Shown: positions 43,699 to 64,000 of the stretch, piece by piece
Numbering within the stretch: position 1 is the first letter of the stretch
Layout of the letters: the number at the start of each line of letters is the position of its first letter
Assembly (NCBI RefSeq): GCF_026745355.1
Contig: NC_079202.1
Coordinates: forward strand, 26,028,123-26,092,122
Source: Beta vulgaris subsp. vulgaris
Taxonomy: Eukaryota; Streptophyta; Magnoliopsida; Caryophyllales; Amaranthaceae
DNA: 64,000 nucleotides
Direction: 5' to 3'
The notes under the pieces: model-generated
What the model saw: the letters and a program-made list of their open reading frames with translations, nothing else
Databases searched by the model: none
Told to the model about the DNA's origin: nothing
Program-made: the position numbers and the translations under genes

Positions 43699-43902
43699 TC
43701 AATTAGTAGAAAAAGAAATCAGGAATTGAAGAAAGTGAAAGTATTGGGTCAGACCGTCTGACCAATACTTACTGTCAGACGGGTTGAGCCCAAACATCTT
43801 CCTGAATTCCTCTTCACCTTCGGGAGTTTGACAGACCAAAACCAGTAATCTCCTCGCCTCATATACATCGCCAAATACTCTTTCCATTTCCAAATCTCTC
43901 AT
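43699..43902 (-). CDS. Short unrecognised ORF upstream of the accessory gene
   Basis: The 67-codon minus-strand frame begins MRDLEMERVFGDVYEARRLL and includes LVCQTPEGEEEFRKMFGLNPSD. The first 45 residues have normal protein composition. The last part is encoded by a palindromic stretch (ATTGGTCAGAC-type arms near 43742-43765) and is probably not coding. I do not recognise a family. It could be an upstream exon of the accessory gene or a captured host fragment. No start context or splice site decides. Confidence 0.3.
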   Translation of the reverse strand: MRDLEMERVFGDVYEARRLLVLVCQTPEGEEEFRKMFGLNPSDSKYWSDGLTQYFHFLQFLISFSTN

Positions 43903-44275
43903 TCACTCTTACTAAAAATCTGGATCACAAAATAGCAAACCAAAACCATGTCTTCCACAACCACCAACACATCTGATTCTGAAGTCATCGCCCAAAAAAT
44001 CATCTTCTTCAACGTCCTCAAAGATGGTCATGTTCATGTCTTATTGCCTCCTACCACAAAAGTCCCTCCTTCCTGCAACTCTTAGAAAATGATTTAGCCA
44101 TAATCTTGAAAAGACGGCTGCCCTCATTACAAGAGTCGAAGAAGTTTGCAGGGAGTTCGATCTGAATGTTATAATCGGCAAGGGTAAATTTTGTGAAAGA
44201 GATGTGTGCAGCGAAGCAGAGGTGAGGGGAGGAGAGAGAAAATGATGTTAATTTCAGTCTTCATTCTTTTCCTAT

Positions 44276-44540
44276 TTTCCATTTTCAGTTGGACTTTGTT
44301 TTGTTTCAGTTGGACTTTGTTTTGTTTCAGTTGGACTTTGTTTCGTAATATATATACCAACTGAAACAAATAATGGACCAACTGAAACAAATAATGGGCC
44401 AACTGAAAGAAATAATGGGCCAACTGAAAGAAATAATGGACTAACTGAAAAAAAATGAAGACTACCTGAAAAAAAATGAAGACTACCTGAAAAAAAATGA
44501 AGACTACCTGAAAAAAAATGAAGACTACCTGAAACTCAAG
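44276..44540. repeat. 21-bp repeat arrays in opposed orientation
   Basis: Three copies of TTTCAGTTGGACTTTGTTTTG (about 44284-44345) are followed by about four of CCAACTGAAACAAATAATGG (44357-44445). Four copies of ACTACCTGAAAAAAAATGAAG come next (about 44459-44530). The core CAACTGAAAC in the second group is the reverse complement of GTTTCAGTTG in the first, so the arrays face each other with the same 21-bp period. The long minus-strand frame here is only a translation of the repeat. Confidence 0.85.
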
Positions 44541-44560
44541 TGAAGTGGTCCGACGGGCTG

Positions 44561-44583
44561 TTTGTGTCGGACGAGTCCGACAC
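44561..44583. other. Perfect short palindrome TGTGTCGGAC-GA-GTCCGACACA
   Basis: Eleven-base arms (TTGTGTCGGAC and GTCCGACACAA) are separated by two bases, directly beside the 21-bp arrays. This could be the end of the transposon region or a fold-back structure. Confidence 0.7.
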
Positions 44584-44599
44584 AATACGAACTCTTGAA

Positions 44600-45283
44600 G
44601 AAAATATGACTATAAAATACATACCTAAGTTGATGGAATGATCTTTTGTATGCAAATTGATGGTTTTCCACCGAAATTTAGTAGAATCACGTGTTTTCGA
44701 TTGTTTTTTCGGTTGAAAATTGGAAGAATTTCGAGAGAGAAATGAGGTTGAAGAAGAAACTGTCAGGTGAAAAAACTGTCAGGTAGAGGTTTTAATTTTT
44801 TTGGGTTTCAGTTTTTTGGGATTGGGTTTGCGGGTTTTGGGGGCGTTGGGTTTTACTTTTTTGGGATTTGGTTTTGTGAGGTGGGTATTTCTATTATGGG
44901 CCTATTGGGCTCCGCCTAATTTTATTATAAGAATTAGACAGTCTCTTACAAGACGAGCGGTACACATAAAAGGTACTCTTTTACATTCATTTTAAATTTC
45001 ATAAAAAGTGTGGCAAAGAAATTGTAGTTTTTTTTTTTTTGAAACATCAGAAAGATTATTTGAAACTTCTAATTTTCCTCTTATTCGCTTATCTACAAAA
45101 AAAAAACATAAAAAAATAGCAGGAACTGTTCTTCAAACCCTCTTCTGGTTCTCTACACTCTCCTGCTTCCTGCTTCCTGCTTCCTGCTTCCTCTCAGCTG
45201 TTAGCTTCGGTCGCCAGCGGTAACTTAATCCGCCATTTTTATCCTTTCCGAAGGAGAGAGAGAGGGTGGAGTAGAAGGAGTCA
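44600..45283 (+). promoter_or_regulatory. Upstream region of the UBP5-like gene
   Basis: This holds the sequence before the ATG at 45284. Visible items are a T-run at 45028-45040, a CTGCTTC tandem (about 45160-45192, four units) and a purine GGAGAGAGAGAGGG leader just before the ATG. I see no strong TATA box at a convincing distance. The segment GTCTCTTACAAGACGAGC near 44940-44958 looks like a decayed MITE end. Confidence 0.45.
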
Positions 45284-62810
<17,527 letters not shown>

Positions 62811-63219
62811 TGACGTGGTACTTGAGATAAAATTCAGAGAACATAGGCCATAAGAACTATGACACTATTCTTGATCCCCTTAAAGAGGCCCAATTATGTC
62901 TTTCAAGAAAAACAAGTTATAGAATTTAGTACAATAAACAATATGATGAAAATATAATATCTACTATCACCACTGGTTCATTGTATCTAAATGCAGCTTT
63001 TCATCAAAATTTCTAGAGTCGTCTGTTTCTGCAAGGAACATCTACTTGAACCCGTGAAATCTTAAGCATCATAGTGGCTTCAGTCTAAAACTCCAAATCT
63101 TAACCTTCTATTGGTGAAGTACATATTATGTCTACTTTTGATAATTTATGTCGAGGTATGACTTAGATGGTCTGCAATGTCTTCATAATGTTGAGTCTAC
63201 TCTTTTGTCATACTATATA

Positions 63220-63253
63220 CTCCCTCCGTTCTCACAAAATTTTCATGTTAGGG
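63220..63253. mobile_element. Single Stowaway end (truncated element)
   Basis: CTCCCTCCGTTCTCACAAAATTTTC follows TA, but no matching right end is found nearby. It is probably a fragment. Confidence 0.5.
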
Positions 63254-63364
63254 TTGGCAACTCGCATCAAAGGATTGAGTTGGGTAGGCGTTAGTGTAGA
63301 TAGTCCGTAAAAGTAAGAAGAGAGAGGGGGAGGGAACGAGGGAGAGAGAGAGATTAACTACTTA

Positions 63365-63660
63365 GGGGTTGTTTGGTTAACATTATTTAACATAGGAAGT
63401 TAGAAATCCTAGGAATTGGAATTGTTTGGTGTTGTTTGGTTGACAAATTCATGGGAAGTAGTAATTCCTAGGAAGTTCCACTTCCCACAAAACGGAGGCA
63501 GTTACTTACCTAGGGGGACCTAGGTAAGTGGGAATTCCCGTGGGAATTTTCATTTCCCTTGAATCACCAAACAACATCTAGCAATTCCTAGGAAATACAA
63601 TTATACGGGAAGATAATATTCCAAGGAATTTACACTTCCTTCATTCAACCAAACGAGCAC
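63365..63660. mobile_element. Tourist-like (PIF/Harbinger) MITE in intron 8
   Basis: GGGGTTGTTTGGTTAA at the left pairs imperfectly with TTCAACCAAACGAGCAC at the right. TTA flanks both ends (63362-63364 and 63661-63663), the 3-bp duplication typical of this group. Confidence 0.75.
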
Positions 63661-64000
63661 TTAAAATAGAAACCTTACCCACCCAACCGATACTCACCCA
63701 ACCAACTAACTCTAGCTCTACATGAATGACTTAGGTTTTTCTTTTTTCTCTGTCTTATAATCTCTAAGGGAGTTAATGACTGATTACTTTACCCCGCCTT
63801 CCCATCTGTGACTGAAATCTAGCGAGGAATGATCGCTTTAGACCTTTCCCATTTGGCTGCCAGTCATTGCCGGAAATAACCCGGCAATGGCTGTTGGTGG
63901 GGAAACCTAGGCTAAGTATCTGCTTGTTTATAATGAACTTTTGTTTTCCTTTTCTTCTTTCTTCGGTTTTTGTTAGAAGTTTTAGGAGGCCACCCGGGAC

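Noticed and set aside
43949..44085. Short + strand frame starting MSSTTTNTSDSEVIAQ, faintly like a carboxylesterase N-terminus
   Set aside because: About 45 codons only, no catalytic motif and stops at once. The likeness is too weak to call.
44169..44585. 138-codon ORF with FFQVVFI repeats that looks like a membrane protein
   Set aside because: The 21-bp array has a period divisible by three, so it stays open by chance. The peptide is pure repeat.

Overview
This window looks like a repeat-rich segment of a eudicot plant nuclear genome. The evidence is plant-type Ty1/copia and Ty3/gypsy retrotransposons, MULE, hAT, Stowaway and Tourist elements, GT-AG introns, a plant DUF4220 gene fragment, and a plant ubiquitin-specific protease gene with very long introns. 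I saw no bacterial operon, tRNA, rRNA or CRISPR array. The exact species cannot be named from the sequence alone.

Layout. 1-5718: 3' half of a Sirevirus-type copia element (RT-RNase H, then an envelope-like ORF, two purine tracts and the 3' LTR). A solo LTR sits inside its RNase H. This element is inserted in a Ty3/gypsy Tat-lineage element whose protease, RT, RNase H, second RNase H and part of the integrase continue on the + strand at 5719-8767. 8768-18950: a nearly complete Tat/Retand-type element on the minus strand, of the same family. It has two LTRs, PBS, PPT, gag and pol, and between pol and the 3' LTR an antisense (+ strand) intron-containing extra ORF. Its protease domain is deleted. 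19155-21223: a probable solo or truncated chromovirus-like LTR sitting against a LINE RT fragment. 21540-28474 (minus) and 28475-32290 (+): two head-to-head Ogre/Tat-type gypsy elements, both degraded and truncated. 32296-33012 (minus): N-terminal part of a DUF4220 gene, cut off where the second element begins.

34478-43900: a Mutator-like (MULE) region. A broken FAR1-type MULE transposase lies on the + strand. A convergent multi-exon gene for a lysine-rich, plant-mobile-domain-like protein lies on the minus strand. Between them is a captured DUF295 (F-box family) fragment. A degenerate motif of about 20 bp (TGGTNACTAA-like) recurs through the non-coding parts of the whole region, always in the same orientation. 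A hAT-type non-autonomous element and several tandem repeats lie in the first intron of the minus-strand gene.

45284 to the end: the one clearly intact host gene, a UBP5-like ubiquitin-specific protease. Eight in-frame exons are visible (461 codons, DUSP domain, then the catalytic Cys box and the start of the QQD box). The gene runs off the right edge. Its three longest introns (4.6-5.0 kb each) and the last partial intron hold many MITEs.

In short, one functional gene sits beside nested, mostly dead transposons. I found no self-evident new system. The most unusual items are the MULE two-gene convergent unit with its orientation-locked repeat, the antisense spliced ORF in the Tat element, and the repeated GCGC-hairpin unit in the Ogre-type leader.
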